Shown here: piece after piece, positions 37,248 through 51,408 of the stretch
Layout of the letters: each line of letters starts with the position of its first letter
Position numbering within the stretch: the stretch's first letter is position 1
Source of the DNA: Mimachlamys varia
Taxonomy: Eukaryota; Mollusca; Bivalvia; Pectinida; Pectinidae
Reading direction: 5' to 3'
Assembly: GCA_947623455.1 (NCBI GenBank)
Contig: OX392529.1
Span: forward strand, 62,681,686 to 62,745,685
Length of the DNA stretch: 64,000 nt
Position numbers and translations under genes: made by a program
Notes under the pieces: generated by a model
Told to the model about the DNA's origin: nothing
The model's database searches: none
The model's input: the letters and a program-made list of their open reading frames with translations, nothing else

Positions 37248-38374
37248 CTAGGCTTGCAGTACTTCAAATCTCTCCATCATAGGGTCTTCTCCGAAGTGTT
37301 CCTGGACATGTCTCTCGAACTCTTCCTGCGGCAGTCCCCCTGGGAACACTGCCGTACACATCGGACATTCCCGACCGTTTTCTCCCTGCGATACATTTTG
37401 CATAGTTCTCTCCTCCTCATTTCCGTCCATACAATCCAAAACATGTTGTTGGAATTCATCAATAGGTTCAGTTAGGAAGTTTTTGTTACACACCGGACAT
37501 TTCTGGGCCTTACTTCCGTTAGTCTGGTCACTGGTTCCTGTTAATGGCGACACATTAGCATAATCTCCCTTTGACTGTTCCTGCGTTGGTGGGAGAAACA
37601 CCTTGATATTTTCGTAATTGTTTTCATGCGACGAAGGTAATGGCGGATATAACACACCAGTTCCACGATCATCCAGTCTTGCATATGGTCCTTGTGGAGC
37701 AGAACTCCTATAGATCGTATCATTAAAAGTTAATTTTTTATCATCTAATCGAAGGGCTTGTAAGCGCTGGTCGTTTTCATATACTGGTGCTTGTCGCAGA
37801 TCACTTGACGGTTGGTATATAGTGTCCGGTAAAACTGACACATCCTCTAGGCGTAGTCGGGGATGTTGGCTTTCTGTGTCGAGATACCGTGCCATGGAGT
37901 AAGAGCTGTCCGAGGGGTTCACCCCTACCTTTGGAGAAGACACTTTCGAGGACCTGTTAAGAACAGGTGAGTCTGGAGCATCGTGCGAGTGCTGTGGTGC
38001 TGGCACAGGTAACTGATTTGGAGACGAAGACTGAACCATGACAGGGCCTCGGCTAATCCTGGCATCTGCAAGGTTTTGATTTAATGTCATGTCATTTTGC
38101 CTTCTTGCTTCTACTTCTGCCAATGACTCACGTAAATACACCGACGAGTCCTGCTGGTGTGGCATGTATTGCTGTCGGCCACTGGGCGGCGGACTGCTCA
38201 CCGTGTGTGGCGCGTGAGTTTGTGCACTGACTGTAAGAGCACCTGACTGGTGTGGTCTTGCTCCAGCACCTTGCTGTTCTGTCACACTAGGTGGGAGAAA
38301 AGATTCTCCGTCCGGCCGTCGCACAGAATCCTGAAGCTGGTAATAACTATTTCTAAAAGCTGCAGCCTCAGCCT
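37248..38374 (-). CDS. Coiled-coil UBZ zinc-finger adaptor (TAX1BP1/NAP1-like), 3' coding exon
   Basis: This is the C-terminal coding exon of a host gene, 1127 bp ending in TAG. It starts after an acceptor reading tttgtcatttcag; the exon begins with AG, completing a codon split after its first base. This matches the phase-1 donor of the 51377-52181 exon, giving a predicted 643-residue protein if no small exon is missed. The exon encodes residues 270-643. It opens with a short helix (A-F-R-N-S-Y-Y-Q-L-Q), then a proline- and serine-rich disordered region to about 560. It ends in two zinc fingers: C561-X2-C564…H579-X3-C583 and C605-X2-C608…H624-X3-H628. The second finger (F-E-R-H-V-Q-x-H-F) closely resembles the ubiquitin-binding zinc fingers at the C-terminus of TAX1BP1. 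In that family such fingers bind ubiquitin in selective autophagy and innate signalling. Orthology is not settled, since no SKICH domain is seen at the N-terminus. Confidence 0.85.
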
Positions 38375-39035
38375 CTGAAATGACAAAGTATTTCCCAGTT
38401 CTGTAATACATTAACATACATTACGTGATTCTGTGTCCAATTTCTGGAGGTCTACTTATGTTTACAAGTGAAATCCTTGGCACTCTTCTGTTTATGACAC
38501 ATTGGTTAATCTACAGGAGCCTCAAGGACTTAATTTGTGAACAAAATTAAAACTCCTGAAATTGGACACAAATTATTGATCTCTTATACCGCTAATGAAT
38601 GTAAAAAAGAAAAGGGGAAAAATAACCACTACTTCAGAGGTTAAAACAGGGAATAAATGTAGTTTTTCAAGAATTTTGCTTATATGAACTAAAACAGGTT
38701 ACATTAAGCAAACATTTTAAAAATATATAGTTTATACATCAAGTTACTTCCTAATTCATATTGATTCAGTGATAAAGTGTGTTTGTGAAAATTCATGGCA
38801 TTAAGATATGTCAGTATTGTCAATACAAGTCAATTCAGGAAAGTATGTAACACCACTAAATGATTGCTTCTTATAATATTATCACTGTACCAAGTCTTGG
38901 TATTACTGAGGTGAAAATCATCAAAATGATATTGATTCAACTGACTTTATATCCCTATAACATGTTTTATTCCGTTAGCATTAGCACCGGAGCTAATGCA
39001 TATGAAATAGTAATCTATATACCATAGTATCGGAA
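38375..39035 (-). other. Intron sequence next to the 3' coding exon
   Basis: AT-rich sequence between the acceptor at 38375 and the minisatellite. Nothing coding was recognised. The minisatellite's last frame runs into this region and stops at 38947, with no homology to protein after the repeats. Confidence 0.6.
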
Positions 39036-42000
39036 GCGATATTTTACCTTTATGATTCCTATTAGATGTTCTGATCATTTCTAGAAGTGATGTTTTATCT
39101 TTCTGATTCCTACTAGATGTTCTGATCATTTCTAGAAGTGATGTTTTACCTTTCTGATTCCTACTAGATGTTCTGATCATTTCTAGAAGTGATGTTTTAC
39201 CTTTCCTACTAGATGTTCTGATCATTTCTAGAAGTGATGTTTTACCTTTCTTACTAGATGTTCTGATCATTTCTAGAAGTGATATTTTACCTTGCCTACT
39301 AGATGTTCTGATCATTTCTAAAAGTGATGTTTTACCTTTCTGATTCCTACTTGATGTTCTGATCATTTCTAGAAGTGATGTTTTACCTTTCCTACTAGAT
39401 GTTCTGATCATTTCTAGAAGTGATGTTTTACCTTTCCTACTAGATGTTCTGATCATTTCTAGAAGTGATGTTTTACCTTTCTTACTAGATGTTCTGATCA
39501 TTTGTAGAAGTGATGTTTTACCTTTCCTACTAGATGTTCTGATCATTTCTAGAAGTGATGTTTTACCTTTCTGATTCCTACTAGATGTTCTGATCATTTC
39601 TAGAAGTAATGTTTTACCTTTCTGATTCCTACTAGATGTTCTGATCATTTCTAGAAGTGATATTTTACCTTTCTTACTAGATGTTCTGATCATTTCTAGA
39701 AGTGATGTTTTACCTTTCCTACTAGATGTTCTGATCATTTCTAGAAGTGATGTTTTACCTTTCTGATTCCTACTAGATGTTCTGATCATTTCTAGAAGTG
39801 ATGTTTTACCCTTCCTACTAGATGTTCTGATCATTTCTAGAAGTGATGTTTTACCTTTCTGATTCCTACTTGATGTTCTGATCATTTCTAGAAGTGATGT
39901 TTTACCTTTCCTACTAGATGTTCTGATCATTTCTATAAGTGATGTTTTACCTTTCTTACTAGATGTTCTGATCATTTCTAGAAGTGATGTTTTACCTTTC
40001 CTACTAGATGTTCTGATCATTTCTAGAAGTGTTGTTTTATCTTTCTGATTCCTACTAGATGTTCTGATCATTTCTAGAAGTGATGTTTTACCTTTCTGAT
40101 TCCTACTAGATGTTCTGATCATTTCTAGAAGTGATGTTTTACCTTTCCTACTAGATGTTCTGATCATTTCTAGAAGCGATATTTTACCTTTCCTACTAGA
40201 TGTTCTGATCATTTCTAGAAGTGATGTTTTACCTTTCTTACTAGATGTTCTGATCATTTCTAGAAGTGATATTTTACCTTGCCTACTAGATGTTCTGATC
40301 ATTTCTAAAAGTGATGTTTAACCTTTCCTACTAGATGTTCTGATCATTTCTAGAAGTGATGTTTTACCTTTCTTACTAGATGTTCTGATCATTTCTAGAA
40401 GTGATATTTTACCTTGCCTACTAGATGTTCTGATCATTTCTAGAAGTGATGTTTTACCTTTCTGATTCCTACTAGATGTTCTGATCATTTCTAGAAGTGA
40501 TGTTTTACCTTTCTGATTCCTACTAGATGTTCTGATCATTTCTAGAAGTGATATTTTACCTTTCTTACTAGATGTTCTGATCATTTCTAGAAGTGATATT
40601 TTACCTTTCCTACTAGATGTTCTGATCATTTCTAGAAGTGATATTTTACCTTTCTTACTAGATGTTCTGATCAATTCTAGAAGTGATGTTTTACCTTTCT
40701 GATTCCTACTAGATGTTCTGATCATTTCTAGAAGTGATATTTTACCTTGCCTACTAGATGTTCTGATCATTTCTAGAAGTGATGTTTTACCTTTCTGATT
40801 CCTACTAGATGTTCTGATCATTTCTAGAAGTGATATTTTACCTTTCTTACTAGATGTTCTGATCATTTCTAGAAGTGATATTTTACCTTTCCTACTAGAT
40901 GTTCTGATCATTTCTAGAAGTGATATTTTACCTTTCCTACTAGATGTTCTGATCATTTCTAGAAGTGATGTTTTACCTTTCCTACTAGATGTTCTGATCA
41001 TTTCTAGAAGTGATGTTTTACCTTTCCTACTAGATGTTCTGATCATTTCTAGAAGTGATATTTTACCTTGCCTACTAGATGTTCTGATCATTTCTAGAAG
41101 TGATGTTTTACCTTTCTTACTAGATGTTCTGATCATTTCTAGAAGTGATATTTTACCTTGCCTACTAGATGTTCTGATCATTTCTAGAAGTGATGTTTTA
41201 CCTTTCTGATTCCTACTAGATGTTCTGATCATTTCTAGAAGTGATGTTTTACCTTTCTGATTCCTACTAGATGTTCTGATCATTTCTAGAAGTGATATTT
41301 TACCTTTCTTACTAGATGTTCTGATCATTTCTAGAAGTGATATTTTACCTTTCCTACTAGATGTTCTGATCATTTCTAGAAGTGATATTTTACCTTTCTT
41401 ACTAGATGTTCTGATCAATTCTAGAAGTGATGTTTTACCTTTCTGATTCCTACTAGATGTTCTGATCATTTCTAGAAGTGATATTTTACCTTGCCTACTA
41501 GATGTTCTGATCATTTCTAGAAGTGATGTTTTACCTTTCTGATTCCTACTAGATGTTCTGATCATTTCTAGAAGTGATATTTTACCTTTCTTACTAGATG
41601 TTCTGATCATTTCTAGAAGTGATATTTTACCTTTCCTACTAGATGTTCTGATCATTTCTAGAAGTGATATTTTACCTTTCCTACTAGATGTTCTGATCAT
41701 TTCTAGAAGTGATGTTTTACCTTTCCTACTAGATGTTCTGATCATTTCTAGAAGTGATGTTTTACCTTTCCTACTAGATGTTCTGATCATTTCTAGAAGT
41801 GATGTTTTACCTTTCTGATTCCTACTAGATGTTCTGATCATTTCTAGAAGTGATGTTTTACCTTTCTGATTCCTACTAGATGTTCTGATCATTTCTAGAA
41901 GTGATGTTTAACCTTTCCTACTAGATGTTCTGATCATTTCTAGAAGTGATGTTTTACCTTTCTTACTAGATGTTCTGATCATTTCTAGAAGTGATGTTTT

Positions 42001-45000
42001 ACCTTTCTTACTAGATGTTCTGATCATTTGTAGAAGTGATGTTTTACCTTTCCTACTAGATGTTCTGATCATTTCTAGAAGTGATGTTTTACCTTTCTGA
42101 TTCCTACTAGATGTTCTGATCATTTCTAGAAGTAATGTTTTACCTTGCCTACTAGATGTTCTGATCATTTCTAGAAGTGATGTTTTACCTTTCTGATTCC
42201 TACTAGATGTTCTGATCATTTCTAGAAGTGATATTTTACCTTTCTTACTAGATGTTCTGATCATTTCTAGAAGTGATATTTTACCTTTCCTACTAGATGT
42301 TCTGATCATTTCTAGAAGTGATATTTTACCTTTCCTACTAGATGTTCTGATCATTTCTAGAAGTGATGTTTTACCTTTCCTACTAGATGTTCTGATCATT
42401 TCTAGAAGTGATATTTTACCTTGCCTACTAGATGTTCTGATCATTTCTAGAAGTGATGTTTTACCTTTCTGATTCCTACTAGATGTTCTGATCATTTCTA
42501 GAAGTGATATTTTACCTTTCTTACTAGATGTTCTGATCATTTCTAGAAGTGATATTTTACCTTTCCTACTAGATGTTCTGATCATTTCTAGAAGTGATAT
42601 TTTACCTTTCCTACTAGATGTTCTGATCATTTCTAGAAGTGATGTTTTACCTTTCCTACTAGATGTTCTGATCATTTCTAGAAGTGATGTTTTACCTTTC
42701 CTACTAGATGTTCTGATCATTTCTAGAAGTGATGTTTTACCTTTCTGATTCCTACTAGATGTTCTGATCATTTCTAGAAGTGATGTTTTACCTTTCTGAT
42801 TCCTACTAGATGTTCTGATCATTTCTAGAAGTGATGTTTAACCTTTCCTACTAGATGTTCTGATCATTTCTAGAAGTGATGTTTTACCTTTCTTACTAGA
42901 TGTTCTGATCATTTCTAGAAGTGATATTTTACCTTGCCTACTAGATGTTCTGATCATTTCTAGAAGTGATGTTTTACCTTTCTGATTCCTACTAGATGTT
43001 CTGATCATTTCTAGAAGTGATGTTTTACCTTTCTGATTCCTACTAGATGTTCTGATCATTTCTAGAAGTGATATTTTACCTTTCTTACTAGATGTTCTGA
43101 TCATTTCTAGAAGTGATATTTTACCTTTCCTACTAGATGTTCTGATCATTTCTAGAAGTGATATTTTACCTTTCTTACTAGATGTTCTGATCAATTCTAG
43201 AAGTGATGTTTTACCTTTCTGATTCCTACTAGATGTTCTGATCATTTCTAGAAGTGATATTTTACCTTGCCTACTAGATGTTCTGATCATTTCTAGAAGT
43301 GATGTTTTACCTTTCTGATTCCTACTAGATGTTCTGATCATTTCTAGAAGTGATATTTTACCTTTCTTACTAGATGTTCTGATCATTTCTAGAAGTGATA
43401 TTTTACCTTTCCTACTAGATGTTCTGATCATTTCTAGAAGTGATATTTTACCTTTCCTACTAGATGTTCTGATCATTTCTAGAAGTGATGTTTTACCTTT
43501 CCTACTAGATGTTCTGATCATTTCTAGAAGTGATGTTTTACCTTTCCTACTAGATGTTCTGATCATTTCTAGAAGTGATGTTTTACCTTTCTGATTCCTA
43601 CTAGATGTTCTGATCATTTCTAGAAGTGATGTTTTACCTTTCTGATTCCTACTAGATGTTCTGATCATTTCTAGAAGTGATATTTTACCTTTCTTACTAG
43701 ATGTTCTGATCATTTCTATAAGTGATATTTTACCTTTCTTACTAGATGTTCTGATCATTTCTAGAAGTGATGTTTTACCTTTCTGATTCCTACTAGATGT
43801 TCTGATCATTTCTAGAAGTGATGTTTTACCTTTCCTACTAGATGTTCTGATCAATTCTAGAAGTGATATTTTACCTTTCCTACTAGATGTTCTGATCAAT
43901 TCTAGAAGTGATGTTTTACCTTTCTGATTCCTACTAGATGTTCTGATCATTTCTAGAAGTGATATTTTACCTTTCTTACTAGATGTTCTGATCAATTCTA
44001 GAAGTGATATTTTACCTTTCTTACTAGATGTTCTGATCATTTCTAGAAGTGATGTTTTACCTTTCTGATTCCTACTAGATGTTTTGATCATTTCTAGAAG
44101 TGATATTTTACCTTTCTTACTAGATGTTCTGATCATTTCTAGAAGTGATATTTTACCTTTCCTACTAGATGTTCTGATCATTTCTAGAAGTGATGTTTTA
44201 CCTTTCCTACTAGATGTTCTGATCATTTCTAGAAGTGATGTTTTACCTTTCTGATTCCTACTAGATGTTCTGATCATTTCTAGCAGCGATATTTTACCTT
44301 TCTGATTCCTACTTGATGTTCTGATCATTTCTAGAAGTGATGTTTTACCTTTCCTACTAGATGTTCTGATCATTTCTAGAAGTGATGTTTTACCTTTCTG
44401 ATTCCTACGAGATGTTCTAATCATTTCTAGAAGTGATGTTTTACCCTTCCTACTAGATGTTCTGATCATTTCTAGAAGTGATGTTTTACCTTTCTGATTC
44501 CTACTTGATGTTCTGATCATTTCTAGAAGTGATGTTTTACCCTTCCTACTAGATGTTCTGATCATTTCTAGAAGTGATGTTTTACCTTTCTTACTAGATG
44601 TTCTGATCATTTCTAGAAGTGATGTTTTACCTTTCCTACTAGATGTTCTGATCATTTCTATAAGTGATGTTTTACCTTTCTTACTAGATGTTCTGATCAT
44701 TTCTAGAAGTGATGTTTTACCTTTCTGATTCCTACTAGATGTTCTGATCATTTCTAGAAGTTATGTTTTACCTTTCTTACTAGATGTTCTGATCATTTCT
44801 ATAAGTGATATTTTACCTTTCCTACTAGATGTTCTGATCAATTCTAGAAGTGATATTTTACCTTTCTTACTAGATGTTCTGATCATTTCTAGAAGTGATG
44901 TTTTACCTTTCTGATTCCGACTAGATGTTCTGATCATTTCTAGAAGTGATGTTTTACCTTTCTTACTAGATGTTCTGATCATTTCTAGAAGTGATGTTTT

Positions 45001-48000
45001 ACCTTTCCTACTAAATGTTCTGATCATTTGTAGAAGTGATATTTTACCTTTCTGATTCCTACTAGATGTTCTGATCATTTCTAGAAGTGATATTTTACCT
45101 TTCTTACTAGATGTTCTGATCATTTCTAGAAGTGATGTTTTACCTTTCTGATTCCTACTAGATGTTCTGATCATTTCTAGAAGTGATGTTTTACCTTTCC
45201 TACTAAATGTTCTGATCATTTCTAGAAGTGATGTTTTACCTTTCTTACTAGATGTTCTGATCATTTCTAGAAGTGATGTTTAACCTTTCCTACTAAATGT
45301 TCTGATCATTTGTAGAAGTGATGTTTTACCTTTCTTACTAGATGTTCTGATCATTTCTAGAAGTGATGTTTAACCTTTCCTACTAAATGTTCTGATCATT
45401 TGTAGAAGTGATGTTTTACCTTTCCTACTAGATGTTCTAATCATTTCTAGAAGTTATGTTTTACCTTTCTTACTAGATGTTCTGATCATTTCTAGAAGTG
45501 ATATTTTACCTTTCCTACTAGATGTTCTGATCAATTCTAGAAGTGATATTTTACCTTTCTTACTAGATGTTCTGAGCATTTCTAGAAGTGATGTTTTACC
45601 TTTCCTACTAAATGTTCTGATCATTTCTAGAAGTGATGTTTTACCTTTCTTACTAGATGTTCTGATCATTTCTAGAAGTGATGTTTAACCTTTCCTACTA
45701 AATGTTCTGATCATTTGTAGAAGTGATGTTTTACCTTTCCTACTAGATGTTCTAATCATTTCTAGAAGTTATGTTTTACCTTTCTTACTAGATGTTCTGA
45801 TCATTTCTAGAAGTGATATTTTACCTTTCCTACTAGATGTTCTGATCAATTCTAGAAGTGATATTTTACCTTTCTTACTAGATGTTCTGAGCATTTCTAG
45901 AAGTGATGTTTTACCTTTCCTACTAGATGTTCTGATCATTTCTAGAAGTGATATTTTACCTTTCTGATTCCTACTAGATGTTCTGATCATTTCTAGAAGT
46001 GATATTTTACCTTTCTTACTAGATGTTCTGATCATTTCTAGAAGTGATGTTTTACCTTTCTTACTAGATGTTCTGATCATTTCTAGAAGTGATGTTTTAC
46101 CTTTCTGATTCCTACTAGATGTTCTGATCATTTCTAGAAGTGATGTTTTACCTTTCCTACTAGATGTTCTGATCATTTCTAGAAGTGATGTTTTACCTTT
46201 CTGATTCCTACAAGATTTTCTGATCATTTCTAGAAGTGATATTTTACCTTTCCTACTAAATGTTCTGATCATTTCTAGAAGTGATGTTTTACCTTTCTTA
46301 CTAGATGTTCTGATCATTTCTAGAAGTGATGTTTTACCTTTCTGATTCCTACTAGATGTTCTGATCATTTCTAGAAGTGATATTTTACCTTGCCTACTAG
46401 ATGTTCTGATCATTTCTAGAAGTGATGTTTTACCTTTCTGATTCCTACTAGATGTTCTGATCATTTCTAGAAGTGATGTTTTACCTTTCTGATTCCTACT
46501 AGATGTTCTGATCATTTCTAGAAGTGATATTTTACCTTTCTTACTAGATGTTCTGATCATTTCTAGAAGTGATATTTTACCTTTCCTACTAGATGTTCTG
46601 ATCATTTCTAGAAGTGATATTTTACCTTTCCTACTAGATGTTCTGATCATTTCTAGAAGTGATGTTTTACCTTTCCTACTAGATGTTCTGATCATTTCTA
46701 GAAGTGATGTTTTACCTTTCCTACTAGATGTTCTGATCATTTCTAGAAGTGATGTTTTACCTTTCTGATTCCTACTAGATGTTCTGATCATTTCTAGAAG
46801 TGATGTTTTACCCTTCCTACTAGATGTTCTGATCATTTCTAGAAGTGATGTTTTACCTTTCTGATTCCTACTTGATGTTCTGATCATTTCTAGAAGTGAT
46901 GTTTTACCTTTCCTACTAGATGTTCTGATCATTTCTAGAAGTGATGTTTTACCTTTCTTACTAGATGTTCTGATCATTTCTAGAAGTGATGTTTTACCTT
47001 TCCTACTAGATGTTCTGATCATTTCTATAAGTGATGTTTTACCTTTCTGATTCCTACTAGATGTTCTGATCATTTCTAGAAGTGATGTTTTACCTTTCTT
47101 ACTAGATGTTCTGATCATTTCTAGAAGTGATGTTTTACCTTTCCTACTAGATGTTCTGATCATTTCTAGAAGTGATGTTTTACCTTTCTGATTCCTACTA
47201 GATGTTCTGATCATTTCTAGAAGTGATGTTTTACCTTTCTGATTCCTACTAGATGTTCTGATCATTTCTAGAAGTGATGTTTTACCTTTCTTACTAGATG
47301 TTCTGATCATTTCTATAAGTGATATTTTACCTTTCTTACTAGATGTTCTGATCATTTCTAGAAGTGATGTTTTACCTTTCTGATTCCTACTAGATGTTCT
47401 GATCATTTCTAGAAGTGATGTTTTACCTTTCCTACTAGATGTTCTGATCAATTCTAGAAGTGATATTTTACCTTTCCTACTAGATGTTCTGATCAATTCT
47501 AGAAGTGATGTTTTACCTTTCTGATTCCTACTAGATGTTCTGATCATTTCTAGAAGTGATATTTTACCTTTCTTACTAGATGTTCTGATCAATTCTAGAA
47601 GTGATATTTTACCTTTCTTACTAGATGTTCTGATCATTTCTAGAAGTGATGTTTTACCTTTCTGATTCCTACTAGATGTTTTGATCATTTCTAGAAGTGA
47701 TATTTTACCTTTCTTACTAGATGTTCTGATCATTTCTAGAAGTGATATTTTACCTTTCCTACTAGATGTTCTGATCATTTCTAGAAGTGATGTTTTACCT
47801 TTCCTACTAGATGTTCTGATCATTTCTAGAAGTGATGTTTTACCTTTCCTACTAGATGTTCTGATCATTTCTAGAAGTGATGTTTTACCTTTCTGATTCC
47901 TACGAGATGTTCTAATCATTTCTAGAAGTGATGTTTTACCCTTCCTACTAGATGTTCTGATCATTTCTAGAAGTGATGTTTTACCTTTCTGATTCCTACT

Positions 48001-51000
48001 TGATGTTCTGATCATTTCTAGAAGTGATGTTTTACCCTTCCTACTAGATGTTCTGATCATTTCTAGAAGTGATGTTTTACCTTTCTTACTAGATGTTCTG
48101 ATCATTTCTAGAAGTGATGTTTTACCTTTCCTACTAGATGTTCTGATCATTTCTAGAAGTGATGTTTTACCTTTCTTACTAGATGTTCTGATCATTTCTA
48201 GAAGTGATGTTTTACCTTTCCTACTAGATGTTCTGATCATTTCTAGAAGTGATATTTTACCTTTCCTACTAGATGTTCTGATCATTTCTAGAAGTGATGT
48301 TTTACCTTTCCTACTAGATGTTCTGATCATTTCTATAAGTGATGTTTTACCTTTCTGATTCCTACTAGATGTTCTGATCATTTCTAGAAGTGATGTTTTA
48401 CCTTTCTTACTAGATGTTCTGATCATTTCTAGAAGTGATGTTTTACCTTTCCTACTAGATGTTCTGATCATTTCTAGAGTGATGTTTTACCTTTCTGATT
48501 CCTACTAGATGTTCTGATCATTTCTAGAAGTGATGTTTTACCTTTCTGATTCCTACTAGATGTTCTGATCATTTCTAGAAGTGATATTTTACCTTTCTTA
48601 CTAGATGTTCTGATCATTTCTATAAGTGATATTTTACCTTTCTTACTAGATGTTCTGATCATTTCTAGAAGTGATGTTTTACCTTTCTGATTCCTACTAG
48701 ATGTTCTGATCATTTCTAGAAGTGATGTTTTACCTTTCCTACTAGATGTTCTGATCAATTCTAGAAGTGATATTTTACCTTTCCTACTAGATGTTCTGAT
48801 CAATTCTAGAAGTGATGTTTTACCTTTCTGATTCCTACTAGATGTTCTGATCATTTCTAGAAGTGATATTTTACCTTTCTTACTAGATGTTCTGATCAAT
48901 TCTAGAAGTGATATTTTACCTTTCTTACTAGATGTTCTGATCATTTCTAGAAGTGATGTTTTACCTTTCTGATTCCTACTAGATGTTTTGATCATTTCTA
49001 GAAGTGATATTTTACCTTTCTTACTAGATGTTCTGATCATTTCTAGAAGTGATATTTTACCTTTCCTACTAGATGTTCTGATCATTTCTAGAAGTGATGT
49101 TTTACCTTTCTTACTAGATGTTCTGATCATTTGTAGAAGTGATGTTTTACCTTTCCTACTAGATGTTCTGATCATTTCTAGAAGTGATGTTTTACCTTTC
49201 TGATTCCTACTAGATGTTTTGATCATTTCTAGAAGTGATATTTTACCTTTCTTACTAGATGTTCTGATCATTTCTAGAAGTGATATTTTACCTTTCCTAC
49301 TAGATGTTCTGATCATTTCTAGAAGTGATGTTTTACCTTTCCTACTAGATGTTCTGATCATTTCTAGAAGTGATGTTTTACCTTTCCTACTAGATGTTCT
49401 GATCATTTCTAGAAGTGATGTTTTACCTTTCTGATTCCTACGAGATGTTCTAATCATTTCTAGAAGTGATGTTTTACCCTTCCTACTAGATGTTCTGATC
49501 ATTTCTAGAAGTGATGTTTTACCTTTCTGATTCCTACTTGATGTTCTGATCATTTCTAGAAGTGATGTTTTACCCTTCCTACTAGATGTTCTGATCATTT
49601 CTAGAAGTGATGTTTTACCTTTCTTACTAGATGTTCTGATCATTTCTAGAAGTGATGTTTTACCTTTCCTACTAGATGTTCTGATCATTTCTAGAAGTGA
49701 TGTTTTACCTTTCTTACTAGATGTTCTGATCATTTCTAGAAGTGATGTTTTACCTTTCTGATTCCTACTAGATGTTCTGATCATTTCTAGAAGTTATGTT
49801 TTACCTTTCTTACTAGATGTTCTGATCATTTCTAGAAGTGATGTTTTACCTTTCCTACTAGATGTTCTGATCATTTCTATAAGTTATATTTTACCTTTCC
49901 TACTAGATGTTCTGATCAATTCTAGAAGTGATATTTTACCTTTCTTACTAGATGTTCTGATCATTTCTAGAAGTGATGTTTTACCTTTCTGATTCCGACT
50001 AGATGTTCTGATCATTTCTAGAAGTGATGTTTTACCTTTCTTACTAGATGTTCTGATCATTTCTAGAAGTGATGTTTTACCTTTCTTACTAGATGTTCTG
50101 ATCATTTCTAGAAGTGATATTTTACCTTTCTGATTCCTACTAGATGTTCTGATCATTTCTAGAAGTGATATTTTACCTTTCTTACTAGATGTTCTGATCA
50201 TTTCTAGAAGTGATGTTTTACCTTTCTGATTCCTACTAGATGTTCTGATCATTTCTAGAAGTGATGTTTTACCTTTCCTACTAGATGTTCTGATCATTTC
50301 TAGAAGTGATGTTTTACCTTTCTGATTCCTACAAGATTTTCTGATCATTTCTAGAAGTGATATTTTACCTTTCCTACTAAATGTTCTGATCATTTCTAGA
50401 AGTGATGTTTTACCTTTCTTACTAGATGTTCTGATCATTTCTAGAAGTGATGTTTTACCTTTCCTACTAAATGTTCTAATCATTTCTAGAAGTTATGTTT
50501 TACCTTTCTTACTAGATGTTCTGATCATTTCTAGAAGTGATGTTTTACCTTTCCTACTAAATGTTCTGATCATTTCTAGAAGTGATGTTTTACCTTTCTT
50601 ACTAGATGTTCTGATCATTTCTAGAAGTGATGTTTTACCTTTCTTACTAGATGTTCTGATCATTTCTAGAAGTGATGTTTTACCTTTCCTACTAAATGTT
50701 CTAATCATTTCTAGAAGTTATGTTTTACCTTTCTTACTAGATGTTCTGATCATTTCTAGAAGTGATATTTTACCTTTCCTACTAGATGTTCTGATCAATT
50801 CTAGAAGTGATATTTTACCTTTCTTACTAGATGTTCTGAGCATTTCTAGAAGTGATGTTTTACCTTTCCTACTAGATGTTCTGATCATTTCTAGAAGTGA
50901 TATTTTACCTTTCTGATTCCTACTAGATGTTCTGATCATTTCTAGAAGTGATATTTTACCTTTCTTACTAGATGTTCTGATCATTTCTAGAAGTGATGTT

Positions 51001-51408
51001 TTACCTTTCTTACTAGATGTTCTGATCATTTCTAGAAGTGATGTTTTACCTTTCTGATTCCTACTAGATGTTCTGATCATTTGTAGAAGTGATGTTTTAC
51101 CTTTCCTACTAGATGTTCTGATCATTTATAGAAGTGATGTTTTACCTTTCTGATTCCTACAAGATTTTCTGATCATTTCTAGAAGTGATATTTTACCTTT
51201 CCTACTAAATGTTCTGATCATTTCTAGAAGTGATGTTTTACCTTTCTTACTAGATGTTCTGATCATTTCTAGAAGTGATGTTTTACCTTTCCTACTAAAT
51301 GTTCTGATCATTTGTAGAAGTGATGTTTTACCTTTCCTACTAGATGTTCTGATCATTTCTAGAAATGATATTTTACCTTTATGATTCCTACTAAATGTTC
51401 TGATCATT
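39036..51408 (-). repeat. 45/51-bp minisatellite array (about 260 copies) spanning an exon-intron boundary
   Basis: On the minus strand each unit reads ctagaaatgatcagaacatc, tagtagg, then either aaag or aatcagaaag, then gtaaaacatcactt. The 45- and 51-bp forms differ by the six bases aatcag. The outermost unit on the gene's upstream side overlaps the end of the 5' coding exon (E-M-I-R-T-F-S-R-N-H-K). Both outermost units share aatcataaag, whereas internal ones have aatcagaaag or aaag. Each unit holds a potential donor (AAAG/GTAAAA) in the same phase. Open frames of up to 900 codons arise because both lengths are multiples of three. They are broken by TAA changes (for example near 40314, 41904, 42834, 44762 and 51126) and by a one-base loss near 48476. 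Long-range duplications are evident: a 744-bp period of 16 units separates gatcaattctag markers at 40671 and 41415. I consider most of the array intronic. Confidence 0.95.

Noticed and set aside
38947..51125. A giant repetitive protein (frames of 167 to 900 codons of a 15/17-residue basic repeat)
   Set aside because: The frame is broken by many TAA changes and a one-base deletion, and every unit carries the intron's donor sequence. It is best read as amplified exon-intron boundary; only the first few units could be coding.
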